Assembly (NCBI RefSeq): GCF_036182465.1
Contig: NZ_CP108081.1
Location: 11,656,001-11,720,000, forward strand
DNA: 64,000 nucleotides
Reading direction: 5' to 3'
DNA from: Streptomyces sp. NBC_00258
GTDB lineage: Bacteria; Actinomycetota; Actinomycetes; Streptomycetales; Streptomycetaceae
Translations under genes and position numbers: made by a program
Shown: positions 1 to 8,111 of the stretch, piece after piece
How the letters are laid out: every line of letters starts with the position of its first letter
Numbering within the stretch: the first letter of the stretch is position 1
Notes under the pieces: model-generated
What the model was told of the DNA's origin: nothing
Database searches by the model: none
What the model saw: the letters and a program-made list of their open reading frames with translations, nothing else

Positions 1-238
1 TGTCTGACCAGCGAGGCGCCTGGGCAACGTGGCGTTGAAGCCACTCATGGACTTGTACCGCCTCGTGCTGCCGGCTGTGGTCGGCCCGGGTCAGCTGGTA
101 GTCCGCCAAAGGCACGCCATGGCGTAGATACTCGGCTTCCATCTCGGTGACGGTAGGCAAGGCGAGCACCGATCTGGGAAGAACCTTCAAGAGCTCAGCC
201 CGTTCGGATGGCCCGCCCTCTGTCGCCGGAGGGCTCAT
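1..238 (-). CDS. Hypothetical protein, partial (runs off left edge)
   Basis: An open frame starts at an ATG at 238 and stays open leftwards for 79 codons to the window edge. It begins MSPPATEGGPSE and later contains MEAEYLRHGVPLADYQLTR, a normal-looking soluble, charged sequence with codon use typical of the neighbours. No signal peptide, membrane segment or motif that I recognise is visible. The upstream gene on the same strand is the phosphotransferase at 364-1182, 126 bases away. I cannot assign a function; the C-terminus lies outside the window. Confidence 0.4.
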   Translation of the reverse strand, partial: MSPPATEGGPSERAELLKVLPRSVLALPTVTEMEAEYLRHGVPLADYQLTRADHSRQHEAVQVHEWLQRHVAQAPRWSD

Positions 239-363
239 GGCCACCGCATGTACAGCAGCTCCCTGCGTAACTGCGGGAGTGGTTCACGGCTGTTGCGCAC
301 TGGTCCTGCGGATTCGTCTATCTGCTGCGTATCAAGTCCTGGGTTCGTATCCGCAGTGTCTTC

Positions 364-1182
364 TCAGGTGAGGGAAGTGACGAGGGAGTGCAGGGGGTTG
401 GCCAGTTCGGGGTGGTCGCCGCGGGAGCAGGACTGGAGGAGGTCGGCGGCGACGACGAGGAGGGCCGTGGTGCCGGCTGGGGTGTTCAGGATGGGCAGTT
501 CCCGGCGGATGGCGGCGGCGGTGGCGGGTGCGAGCAGGGAGTAGGCGTACAGCATGGCGGCGTCGTAGCCGAGGGGGGCGGTGCCGAAGCCCTCCCAGTC
601 CAACATGATGGGGTCCTCGGTGATGTTGGCGAAGTGGAGGTCGCCGTGGGCCGTGACCCAGTGCGTGATGTCCGGTGCTGGCACCCCGGCGTGCTGGGGG
701 AGGGCCCGTACGATCCACTGCTGCCGCACGGCGACGCGAGTGGTGCGGGTGGCGGCGATGGTGTCGAGATCGGACCGCAGGCGCGTCCACCATGCCGGGG
801 CCAGGTTCCGTTCGGTGCGCAGGACGGGCTCGGGTGAACACGTCGGACTGGTGATGAACTCCAACAGCTCTGCGCGGAAGGCGAAGCCGTCGTGGTCCAG
901 GTCGTGGAGGCCGTGCAGGGCGGGTTTATGCACGGTGGGGAACGCGGCGGCGGCCTCTGCGGTGCCGTCCCAGAGTTTCCCGTTCGCCTTCTCGGCGGGG
1001 GCGGAGACAAGGCGCAGCCAGCAGGCCCCGTGGGCAGGGTGGCCGGCCTGCTGGCCGAGGGTCCGTCCCTGGTAGCCCCACTGGCGGGGGCCGGTGAACG
1101 TGATGCCGAGGGCGTGGGCGGCGGCCGACTGGGCGGCCAGGGTGCGCTGTTCGTCAGTCCGGGTGGTGGGGGGCGAGTACAT
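364..1182 (-). CDS. Aminoglycoside phosphotransferase (APH)-fold protein
   Basis: 272 residues. The second half carries the APH/choline-kinase-fold catalytic signature: AHGDLHFANI at about residues 178-187 (catalytic Asp181 in the HGDLH loop) followed by MLDWEGFG at 193-200 (Asp195 as metal ligand). The N-terminal lobe is short and lacks an obvious lysine-containing P-loop. The fold transfers phosphate from ATP to a small hydroxylated substrate; the real substrate cannot be told from sequence and a resistance role is not implied. The ATG lies inside the 3' end of an aldo/keto reductase remnant (stop at 1154-1156), so the two frames overlap by 29 bases, which could mean translational coupling in the ancestral arrangement. 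Confidence 0.7.
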   Translation of the reverse strand: MYSPPTTRTDEQRTLAAQSAAAHALGITFTGPRQWGYQGRTLGQQAGHPAHGACWLRLVSAPAEKANGKLWDGTAEAAAAFPTVHKPALHGLHDLDHDGFAFRAELLEFITSPTCSPEPVLRTERNLAPAWWTRLRSDLDTIAATRTTRVAVRQQWIVRALPQHAGVPAPDITHWVTAHGDLHFANITEDPIMLDWEGFGTAPLGYDAAMLYAYSLLAPATAAAIRRELPILNTPAGTTALLVVAADLLQSCSRGDHPELANPLHSLVTSLT

Positions 1183-1500
1183 CGAGGGCCTTCCGCAGGG
1201 TCTCGGCGGGCAGAGGCGGCTCGTTGAGGGCGGTGCGAGCGGTATCCCAGTGTGCCGGAGTCGAGGCCGACAGCAGCACTCTCGAGACGCCGGGGCAGGA
1301 CGCGACGGCCAGGAGGCAGGCTTGGGCGATGCTCAGCCGGGGGTGAAGAAGATCCGCGAGCTCGACGGTGGCCAGGGCCGGCAGCCCTCCGCCGTGAAGG
1401 GGCGCGGAAGCGTGTACGTCCCATCCCCGGGCGATGGCGTCGGCGATGGGTCTCGGCCGGGGATGCGGTCGATGAGTCCGGCTTGGTTTTCAGCTCTGTG
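1154..1500 (-). pseudogene. Aldo/keto reductase C-terminal remnant
   Basis: Reading leftwards, the frame ending at the TGA at 1154-1156 gives ADAIARGWDVHASAPLHGGG, ELADLLHPRLSIAQACLLAV, then SRVLLSASTPAHWDTARTAL. This looks like the end of an aldo/keto reductase, where a late barrel strand and a 'GxxSPAH' type loop bind the cofactor phosphate. Upstream the frame breaks: NQAGLIDRIP at about 1450-1480 is in a different frame, and no N-terminal half is present. I read it as a decayed gene whose tail overlaps the start of the downstream phosphotransferase. Confidence 0.45.
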
Positions 1501-1607
1501 ACCGCAGGCGCGTGCAGGTGCGGCACAAGGGCGTCGTCCGGTGGCTGGCGGGCCTGAGACATCGCCCCGATCCTGGGAGCATGGGGTCGGCTCGTCAGGA
1601 GGCGGCA

Positions 1608-3950
1608 ATGGGCCTTTACACCAACCGCGGCCGCGGGGGATGGACCGAGCTACGGGTCCATGGCGTCTCGGGCACGCCTCCTGCATCCTCGCTCGACCAC
1701 CCGGGCGTCGCCCTCATCGCTGGAGACGCGCAGGCCGGCTGCTACCGGCGTCAATGGCAGACTGCGCCGACGGGAGAGGACACCGACGGATTTCGGCGCG
1801 AGGCCTACTCCTGGGGCGGCCTGACATCCGGCGACGGACAACGGGCCCTGTGGCTGCTGCTGTTGCCGTTCATGCTCCTCAATATGGCTTTCTTCACCGA
1901 CCCGGGCCATCGCGTTGGTAAACCCGGCCTAGCGGTGGCCTTCCGCACCACCGTCCAGCGGCTGCTCGCCCTTTCGCTCACCTGTACTTACGTCCTCGGC
2001 GCTGTCTCGGCCTCGGTCGATCTGGTCGGCTGGCAGTGCGGCAACGCGACCGTCCGGCCCTGTGCCGGAGACGAGAGCTGGTTGCGCTGGCTGCACTACG
2101 GCTGGCTCGACACCCCCGGACGCCATCTCACCGTGACGGCCGTCGTGCCGATCGCACTGGTCATGCTGCTGTGGTACCTGGGAAACAAGACCTGGCAGGC
2201 CGCGGAAGCGCAGCCGGTCCTGCAGAGCACTCCAGCCCCCATTGTGCGGACGCCGCTGGAGGACCGTCGTATGTGGAACGGCCGCGGGCCGGTGCGCCAG
2301 CTCCGATCCCTGCACATCGCTGCCGCGTTCGCCGTCATCGCAGTGTTCCTGCTGGCCCCGCTGCTCGACCGTCCGCATGAGGCCTTCTGGGACAAGGAGA
2401 ACCGGGATACCTGGGCGGAGTTCTTCCGTGGCTTGTGCCTGGCGCTGGCGCTCGCCCTGCTGGTGTTCGTCGTCTTGATGATGGTGCTCCCCAGGACCGG
2501 ACGGCGCACGCGCCCCAACGGCTGCGACGAAGCCTCCTCCGAGTCTGACCTCTACCGTGTCCTGCCCTGGGCCGCGCTCGCTCTGGTCATCGGGTCGGGA
2601 GTGGCCGCCTGCTGGGGATCGAAAAGCGCCAGACCACCAGCCGCGGGCCAGCTCCCCTGGGAAGTCACCTGGATCCACACGCTGTTCCTCGCCCAGGCCA
2701 CGATGCTGGTGGCGCTCCTTCTCTCCCAACTCGTCACCCGCACGCGCGACAAGGCCCGGCCTGCGCAGAACCTTCCGCGCCAACCGTGGGGAGGGTTGGT
2801 CCTGACGGGCGTCGCGCTCCTCGGCTGGGCGCTTGCGGGCGCCCTGGCCGCAGGGGTGATGCTGCGTATGGCCGAGATCCTGGGTGCGCCTGCCGCGGCC
2901 CAACGCCGAGGCAGGGAACAGGCCCAGCTGATCGTGCCGGAAGCCTACTTCTGGGCGGGTACCGGCGCCGCCCTGCTTGCCCTGGCCGCCGTCGTCATCG
3001 GAGCCGTCTCCTGGCTGTCACAGCATCGTGTACGCCGCGCCGCCGCCCAAGGGGTCGAACAGGCTTATCCCACCGCACAGAACGATCCCCGCCGGGCCGC
3101 GGACATCGCCACAGCCTGGGCGCGGGCACAACTGCTTGAATCCACCGGCCGGAAGACTCTCGGTGTCCTTTTGGCGACAGCGGCGACCGTTGCCGTCGCA
3201 GGTGGCGTCGTATTCATGGTCGACCCGGCTTTTGTCACCAACCAGGGATGGCTCGTCTTTCTCGCCAACCTCGTCCTCAGCGCCGCATTCCTGGGACTCC
3301 TGTGGGCCGGGCGGCAGGCGTACAAGAGTCCGCGCTTCAGGCGCACCGTGGGCATCCTCTGGGACGTCGGCACGTTCTGGCCGCGCGAGACCCACCCGCT
3401 GGCACCGCCCTGCTACGCCGAGCGCACCGTACCTGATCTGCTGAAACGGGTGGAGTATCTGGCCGGAGGCGACCAACTCGCCCAGCGCGGGGAAGTGATT
3501 CTCTCCTGTCACTCCCAGGGATCGGTGATCGGCGCAGCCGTGGTCCTGCAGACCACAACCGATACCAACCGGCATGTCCGGCTGCTCACCTACGGAAGCC
3601 CGCTCACACGTCTGTTCGTACGGTTCTTCCCCGCCTACTTCAACGCGATGAGCCTCGAACGGATCGGCGGGCTGCTGACGCCCGGGGACGGCCCCGCCCG
3701 GTGGCGCAACCTCTACCGCCCCACTGACCCGATCGGCAGCTGGATCCTCGCACCGGCCGGGCTTCCCGGGGAAGGAGCTACCGTGGGCCTCGCCCCGTCT
3801 CCCGTCGACCGCCAGCTCCTCGACCCCGCCGCGTTCGCCCGCCTCGCGGGAGACCCCGTCTATCCGCCAATCCTGGGCCACTCGAACTACTTCGCCGACC
3901 CCGCCTTCGAGGAGACCGTGCAAGCTTTCCGTGAGGGCAGGATCCTCTGA
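1608..3950 (+). CDS. Large multi-pass membrane protein with lipase-like serine hydrolase domain
   Basis: 780 residues from the ATG at 1608, chosen because AGGAGG sits 5 bases upstream; longer in-frame starts lack a ribosome site. The N-terminus (GWTELRVHGVSGTPP) resembles the 'RVHGVSGT' opening of actinobacterial membrane hydrolases of unknown function. Several hydrophobic helices follow (for example around residues 85-105, 120-145, 185-205, 245-265, 300-320, 395-415, 435-460), then a soluble C-terminal third. There VILSCHSQGSVIG places a nucleophile-elbow serine at about 636, with an aspartate-containing stretch (YRPTDPIGSW) and GHSNYF near the end as candidate acid and base. Function unknown; an esterase or lipase acting at the membrane is plausible. 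It stands alone on this strand. Confidence 0.65.
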   Translation: MGLYTNRGRGGWTELRVHGVSGTPPASSLDHPGVALIAGDAQAGCYRRQWQTAPTGEDTDGFRREAYSWGGLTSGDGQRALWLLLLPFMLLNMAFFTDPGHRVGKPGLAVAFRTTVQRLLALSLTCTYVLGAVSASVDLVGWQCGNATVRPCAGDESWLRWLHYGWLDTPGRHLTVTAVVPIALVMLLWYLGNKTWQAAEAQPVLQSTPAPIVRTPLEDRRMWNGRGPVRQLRSLHIAAAFAVIAVFLLAPLLDRPHEAFWDKENRDTWAEFFRGLCLALALALLVFVVLMMVLPRTGRRTRPNGCDEASSESDLYRVLPWAALALVIGSGVAACWGSKSARPPAAGQLPWEVTWIHTLFLAQATMLVALLLSQLVTRTRDKARPAQNLPRQPWGGLVLTGVALLGWALAGALAAGVMLRMAEILGAPAAAQRRGREQAQLIVPEAYFWAGTGAALLALAAVVIGAVSWLSQHRVRRAAAQGVEQAYPTAQNDPRRAADIATAWARAQLLESTGRKTLGVLLATAATVAVAGGVVFMVDPAFVTNQGWLVFLANLVLSAAFLGLLWAGRQAYKSPRFRRTVGILWDVGTFWPRETHPLAPPCYAERTVPDLLKRVEYLAGGDQLAQRGEVILSCHSQGSVIGAAVVLQTTTDTNRHVRLLTYGSPLTRLFVRFFPAYFNAMSLERIGGLLTPGDGPARWRNLYRPTDPIGSWILAPAGLPGEGATVGLAPSPVDRQLLDPAAFARLAGDPVYPPILGHSNYFADPAFEETVQAFREGRIL

Positions 3951-3985
3951 CCCGGTCAGGCATTACGGCTTTGCCGGTCATGATG

Positions 3986-4010
3986 GTTAGCCGTTAGCCG
4001 TTAGCCGTTA
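3986..4010. repeat. Short tandem repeat (GTTAGCC)n
   Basis: Three perfect 7-base units GTTAGCC plus a partial fourth run directly into the left terminal inverted repeat of the IS982 remnant. It may be slippage at an insertion boundary. Confidence 0.7.
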
Positions 4011-4798
4011 GACGAGTAAGTCTGATCTCCGGTCAGTGGTCATAGGCGATCAGTGACCGGGCGAGCGGGGCTTTGGTTGCATTGTTGTGCCACATCGCGG
4101 CGGCCATCGCGAGAATGCGCTGAGCGACGCGAATCCCGACTCCGGCGCAGCTGCGGCTGCTGTGGTCTTCGAGGTCGAGCTGACCTTTGAGGGTGTCGTT
4201 CACCGACTTGATCAGTTGCCGCACTCTCTTGAGCATCGGTTCGCCGTAGCGGGCCTTCTCGTCCTTGCGGAACGGCCGCAGTAGTGCACACCAGATTCAG
4301 CTTCAGCCCCCAGTAGAACCGCGAGTGGCTGGCGCAGCACCCATAGCCCGCCCATCCGGCCAGGTCCGAGCCTTTCACCGTTGGCCGCGACATCGGGCAG
4401 GGCACCGGGGTGGAGCCCACGATCCAGCAGTCGTCCAGCCAGAAGTGCTCGACTTCGCCAGCATCCGGATGACCCGCTCGACAGGCCGAGCGCGGACCGC
4501 AGCCGCTTGTTGTAGCCGGATTGCTGAGTAGGTACGGGAACATCCCGGTGAGGTGCTTGCCGGCGTAGCGCAGCCGGTGCGTCTCGGAGGTGAAGCCCGA
4601 GCCTCGACTGGGCGAGCGCGAGGCACACGAGTTCGGAGTCGGTCAATGCCGGGGACCTGCCCAGCCGTCGTGGTCCCGCCAGCTCGTCGTCGATCTTCAC
4701 GTACAGGGCGGTCGGAAGGGTCTCGATGTCGTTCGTCGCACAACGATCAACGAGATCCTTCTCCCTTTGCGCCCGCAGGACTTCGGACCTACTCGTCC
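4011..4798 (-). mobile_element. IS982-family insertion sequence remnant
   Basis: The left end GACGAGTAAGTCTGATC (4011-4027) and the right end, read on the minus strand as GACGAGTAGGTCCGAAG (ending at 4798), are imperfect terminal inverted repeats enclosing a decayed transposase. The element is about 790 bp, shorter than a normal IS982 of roughly 1 kb, because the central part of the transposase is deleted. It is not expected to move by itself. A third copy of the end sequence stands alone at 6646-6664. Confidence 0.7.
4033..4750 (-). pseudogene. IS982-family transposase, frameshifted and internally deleted
   Basis: Pieces of one transposase occur in three frames. The N-terminal piece has ALYVKIDDELAGPRRLGR and LTDSELVCLALAQ. 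The middle piece has FWLDDCWIVGSTPVPCP and VKGSDLAGWAGYGCCASHSR, the part carrying DDE-type aspartates. The C-terminal piece has SVNDTLKGQLDLEDHSSR and RVAQRILAMAAAMWHNN. The stretch between the middle and end pieces, which normally holds the third acidic residue, is missing. The frame breaks lie near 4530 and 4280. It is therefore inactive. Confidence 0.75.
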
Positions 4799-4863
4799 AG
4801 CCCTACCAACCGGGGTGGGGAGGGGCCGCTCAGTATTCGTTACGGCGCGGGAGCGGCCCCCGC

Positions 4864-5799
4864 TCACAACCGGCGGGTGAACTCCCGGCGGTCGGCGAAG
4901 TTCTCGTAGCCTGCCCGTTCGAAAGCCATGATCATGGCGGTGTTGGCCGCGTCGCAGTCGCCGCGGATCTCCTCGACGCCCGCTTCGACCAGCAGCCGCG
5001 TGCCGCGGGCCACCACCGCCGTCGCGTAGCCGTTGCCGCGGTAGGCGGGAGACACAGCCACCAAGCCGATCACCGCGGTCGAGGGGTTTCGGGCGGGGAG
5101 GCTGATGGCAGCCGGCGTGCCGTCCGGAGCGTAGCCGATCTCCCACCACCGGGGTTCGTACGAGAATTCCTCCATGTCCGTGAAGAGGCTCTCCGCGGCA
5201 CGCCGGGCGCCATGCCGGGCGAGCGTGGCGGCGAGTTGGGCGTCGGCGCTGGTCGGCAGTGCCTCGGCGAGGAGAGCGATGAACGGCTCACGGCCCAGAC
5301 TGGGCAGGGAATGCCAGGTCAATCGGTCATCATGCGAAGTGAGTTCTACCCCGGAGCGGCGGCGGAAGCGGCGACCGTCACGGGCCCGCTCGAAGCCCGC
5401 CAGACGGAGCAGCTCGGCGCGCCGCTCCGGCTCCGCCTGGTACTGCGGCGGCTGCGTCGGCGAGTCGGTGACGTGCTCCAGCTCCGAGGCACCGAGCGAG
5501 TCGGCCAGGGCGACGGCCTCGGCCAGCAGCGCCCGGCCGGTGGCCAGGCCGGGTTCGTCCCACGGTGTCTCAAGGAGCACCAGGGCCATCGGGACGTCGT
5601 TCCCGGGGAGGGTCCACAGCGCGGTGGCCGCGGTGAGCCGACCGGCCTCGTCCTCCGCGACCAGGCACCACTCCGGCCGGGTGCACTTCTTGGCAAGTAG
5701 GTCGGTGAGGTAGGCGGCCGTCCCGGCGTTGCGCTCGGGCTGCTCGGAGTGCTGGACGAGGGCAGGTAGTTCGTCTGGGCGCGCTATACGTATAGGCAT
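4864..5799 (-). CDS. Two-domain GNAT-family acetyltransferase
   Basis: 311 residues. The C-terminal domain has the acetyl-CoA binding motif A of the GNAT superfamily: LVAVSPAYRGNGYATAVV at about 243-260, where the R-G-N-G-Y-A loop holds the pyrophosphate, followed by a helix and ANTAMIMAFERAGYENFADR, the usual motif B ending. The N-terminal 150 residues look like a second, degenerate GNAT fold (ARPDELPALVQHSEQPERN) without a clear pyrophosphate loop. Such tandem proteins acetylate small molecules; the substrate is unknown. The gene lies between the IS982 remnant and a solo IS982 end, so it may have been carried between IS ends. Confidence 0.75.
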   Translation of the reverse strand: MPIRIARPDELPALVQHSEQPERNAGTAAYLTDLLAKKCTRPEWCLVAEDEAGRLTAATALWTLPGNDVPMALVLLETPWDEPGLATGRALLAEAVALADSLGASELEHVTDSPTQPPQYQAEPERRAELLRLAGFERARDGRRFRRRSGVELTSHDDRLTWHSLPSLGREPFIALLAEALPTSADAQLAATLARHGARRAAESLFTDMEEFSYEPRWWEIGYAPDGTPAAISLPARNPSTAVIGLVAVSPAYRGNGYATAVVARGTRLLVEAGVEEIRGDCDAANTAMIMAFERAGYENFADRREFTRRL

Positions 5800-6015
5800 G
5801 TACCGGGATCATCCTGTCTCTCGATGACGTAGCTGGCTTTGCACGAAATCGCCACCCAGTGGCTCCGGCAGGCCGGGCTGTTCCTGCCCTCGTCAGACCG
5901 ACCGTCATTTCCCGGCCTACGGACTGGATACTGTCGGCCTCCTGCCGCAGCGGTGGATCCCATAGCCGATCGGCGGTGGTCGTGGCCTGACGCAGGGCGG
6001 TGCGGCGTAGGCATC

Positions 6016-6525
6016 TCATTCCACCGGGTAGCGCACCACCAACACCCCCTCCACATCCCTCCCCACCGCCTCGTACAGATGCGGTACATCCGCCGCCCAC
6101 CGGGCGTGGCCGCCCGGGCCCACTTCGAACGGGGCGGAGGCGGGACCGACCCGCGCCGTGCCGCTGAAAACCAGCAAGTGCTCCTCGGTGCCCGGCACAT
6201 GAGCAGCTGAGCGCTGCACCGCGCCGCCCTGAATGCGGATGCGATACACCTCCGACACCGCAGCCGCGTCCTGCACATGGTCCGTCAGCGCCGCGTGCAC
6301 CGCCGCGCCCTGCACCGGGGCGGGGCCGATGACCGTGCTTAGCGGCGCATCGAGGGCCGTGGTCAGCGCGTACAGCGTCTCCAGGGTCGGATTGCGCTGG
6401 CCCGTCTCCAGTTCCGAGAGCGTGCCCTTGCCGACGCCGGAGCGACGGGCCAGTTCCGACAGCGACAGGCCGCGGTCCTGGCGCAGACGGCGCAGCCGCG
6501 CGCCCACCTCCTGGGCCAGTTCCAT
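6016..6525 (-). CDS. XRE-family transcriptional regulator with C-terminal cupin domain
   Basis: 170 residues from the ATG at 6525, chosen because AAGGGGCGG lies just upstream; an in-frame start at 6576 would add 17 residues before the domain. Residues about 10-65 form a classic helix-turn-helix (LSLSELARRSGVGKGTLSEL, then RNPTLETLYALTTAL). The C-terminal half is a small cupin barrel (GTEEHLLVFSGTARVGP, then GPGGHARWAADVPHLYEA) that would sense a small ligand or metal. Proteins of this layout usually repress a neighbouring transporter or catabolic gene and themselves. Here the upstream region is occupied by an operator-like palindrome and then IS debris, so the expected divergent partner seems lost. 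Confidence 0.8.
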   Translation of the reverse strand: MELAQEVGARLRRLRQDRGLSLSELARRSGVGKGTLSELETGQRNPTLETLYALTTALDAPLSTVIGPAPVQGAAVHAALTDHVQDAAAVSEVYRIRIQGGAVQRSAAHVPGTEEHLLVFSGTARVGPASAPFEVGPGGHARWAADVPHLYEAVGRDVEGVLVVRYPVE

Positions 6526-6587
6526 AGTTTTCCGCCCCTTACTGCGCCGTTGATGCATTGGCGGTGACGCGACCAACGTTCCACAAA

Positions 6588-6610
6588 CAGAACGTTCTGT
6601 AAACAGAACG
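6588..6610. promoter_or_regulatory. Operator-like palindrome upstream of XRE-cupin regulator
   Basis: CAGAACGTTCTG (6588-6599) is a perfect 12-bp palindrome, followed after 4 bases by the half site CAGAACG (6604-6610). It lies 63 bases upstream of the regulator start and is the obvious candidate for autoregulation. No binding data; inferred from position and symmetry. Confidence 0.5.
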
Positions 6611-6645
6611 ATCGTGGCGATACACAGGCATCGCGGCGCAGGCGT

Positions 6646-6664
6646 GGCTTCGGACTTACTCGTC
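6646..6664. repeat. Solo IS982-type terminal repeat
   Basis: On the minus strand this reads GACGAGTAAGTCCGAAGCC. Its first 12 bases equal the left end at 4011 exactly and match the right end at 4798 with one change. No transposase adjoins it. Confidence 0.6.
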
Positions 6665-6710
6665 TAGGCGCTGTTTCTCGAAGGGTGTAGCTCTCCTGCA
6701 GTGGGATCGT

Positions 6711-7190
6711 TCAGGCCGTCAGGCGGTAATCGGCCTGGTCGAGGCGGGGATAGAGACGTGTGTGTTCCTGACGCACGTGACAGCGCCAGTAGGCGGTGAA
6801 GTCGCCGTTGCTGATGATCGCGCGGAGTGGGAGGAGGGCTTCGGCTCCGGGGGCGCTCCAGCGGCTGCCGGTGATCGCGAGGCGGTCGGCGACCAGATGC
6901 CTGGCCGCGCCCTCGATCACGCCGCTGCCGATCGGCCGGCCCCGGGCGAGCGCCCGGTCGTAGCGGAGGAAGTCGCGGGCTTGGTGCGTTTGGATCTGAA
7001 CGGTGATGAGGTAGTCGACGGTGCCGCCGATGAAGGCGGGGATTGCGGCCCAACCTGCCAGGGACAACGGCCACGCCAAGCGTTGTGGGCCGACCTTGGC
7101 TGGTGAGGTAATACGGATCAGGACCTCATACGCGACTGCCCGGCCGAGACGCGCACCGTTCAAGACGAAGAGGAGCCTCCACCCCGGCAA
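6711..7190 (-). pseudogene. Chimeric frame: membrane-protein fragment joined to ISKra4-type transposase C-terminus
   Basis: The last 90 residues (FLRYDRALARGRPIGSGVIE, then AARHLVADRLAITGSRW and AIISNGDFTAYW) are the C-terminus of an ISKra4-family transposase, closely similar to the fuller copy at 8112-9594. The first 70 residues (AYEVLIRITSPAKVGPQRL, AWPLSLAGWAAIPAFIGG) do not belong to that transposase. They look like a small actinobacterial membrane protein with two hydrophobic helices, perhaps the DUF6313 type (from memory, not checked). The junction is near QTHQARDF. The frame is an accident of insertion and deletion; a functional product is unlikely. Confidence 0.6.
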
Positions 7191-7303
7191 GAGGACTTCC
7201 GCCGGATGGAAACTCCTTGGCTAGCTGTCTGTCGCCCGCCACCAGGACAGGAGACGGGCGACGCTGTTGTCGACGGGCGCCGTGGAGGCGCCCGTCGCGG
7301 GGG

Positions 7304-7822
7304 TCAGCTGTAGGGGACGGCGTCGGCGGGGTCGGCGTGCCAGTTGGTGGCGAGGGGACGGTCGACCTGGACGGTGTGGGGGAGGTCGAGGGTGACGAAG
7401 TTGTCCTCGTCGCCTGTGACCGAGAGGTGGAGCTTCTCGAACAGCCTGCCGTTCTCGTTGTTGGTGGACTTGGGGTTGATGCCGGCGTAGGCGGCGGCGG
7501 AGCCGGAGAGGACGACGTCGTCGCTGACGCTGTGCTCGACGGGCCGCAGCTCGGTGTCGGCGGCGGAGCCGAAGGACGCGGAGGGGAAGACGCCCTCCAG
7601 GTAGCAGGTGATGCCGGACTTGGCCTTGGCGGTGACGAGGAGGTAGCCACCTGCCTGCGTCTTCGAGGTGATCTTGAAGGTCAGGTCGTTGGTGGCACAG
7701 GCCCGCGCGGCGGTGCTTCCGCTGTCGGCGGTGGCGGCCGGGGTCGCGGTGGCAGCGAGGGCAGCCGCGGCGGCCACGGCCAGGGCGAGGCGGGCGGAGC
7801 GGGCGGCAAGTCGCGAACGCAT
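7304..7822 (-). CDS. Secreted DUF4232-like protein
   Basis: 172 residues from the ATG at 7822. The start MRSRLAARSARLALAVAAAA with a following alanine-rich stretch ending at ATADS is a good Sec-type signal peptide (positive N-region, hydrophobic core, small residues at the cleavage site). The mature part has two cysteines (RACATNDLTF and GITCYLEGVFP) positioned as in DUF4232 domains, a beta-sandwich found in many secreted actinobacterial proteins of unknown role. The end LATNWHADPADAVPYS is typical. It lies between two same-orientation ISKra4 transposase remnants, so it may have been trapped or moved between them. Confidence 0.75.
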   Translation of the reverse strand: MRSRLAARSARLALAVAAAAALAATATPAATADSGSTAARACATNDLTFKITSKTQAGGYLLVTAKAKSGITCYLEGVFPSASFGSAADTELRPVEHSVSDDVVLSGSAAAYAGINPKSTNNENGRLFEKLHLSVTGDEDNFVTLDLPHTVQVDRPLATNWHADPADAVPYS

Positions 7823-8111
7823 CGAAGATCTCCATGGTGCGGAAGTGGGTCGTCCAGCGGACTGCTTGGACGGCCACAGCTTGTTCCGTGATCTGTTCCG
7901 CCCGCCACAAAAAACGATCATGTTGGGACGCTGGAACGCTGGAACGGGCGCTGACCAGCAGAAATGCTGGCGGCCTGGAACGGGTGACTGGGACGGGCGG
8001 CCGGGACGGACAGCTTGGATCATCACCTGGCCCCACCGACTTCCGGGGCGTTCTCCTCCAGCCACGGGACAATCCTGTTCGGGCGCGGCTCTCCTGAAGT
8101 GAGCTTGAGGG

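Noticed and set aside
364..1182. Antibiotic-resistance aminoglycoside kinase
   Set aside because: Only the generic APH catalytic loop is present; there is no sequence basis for an antibiotic substrate.
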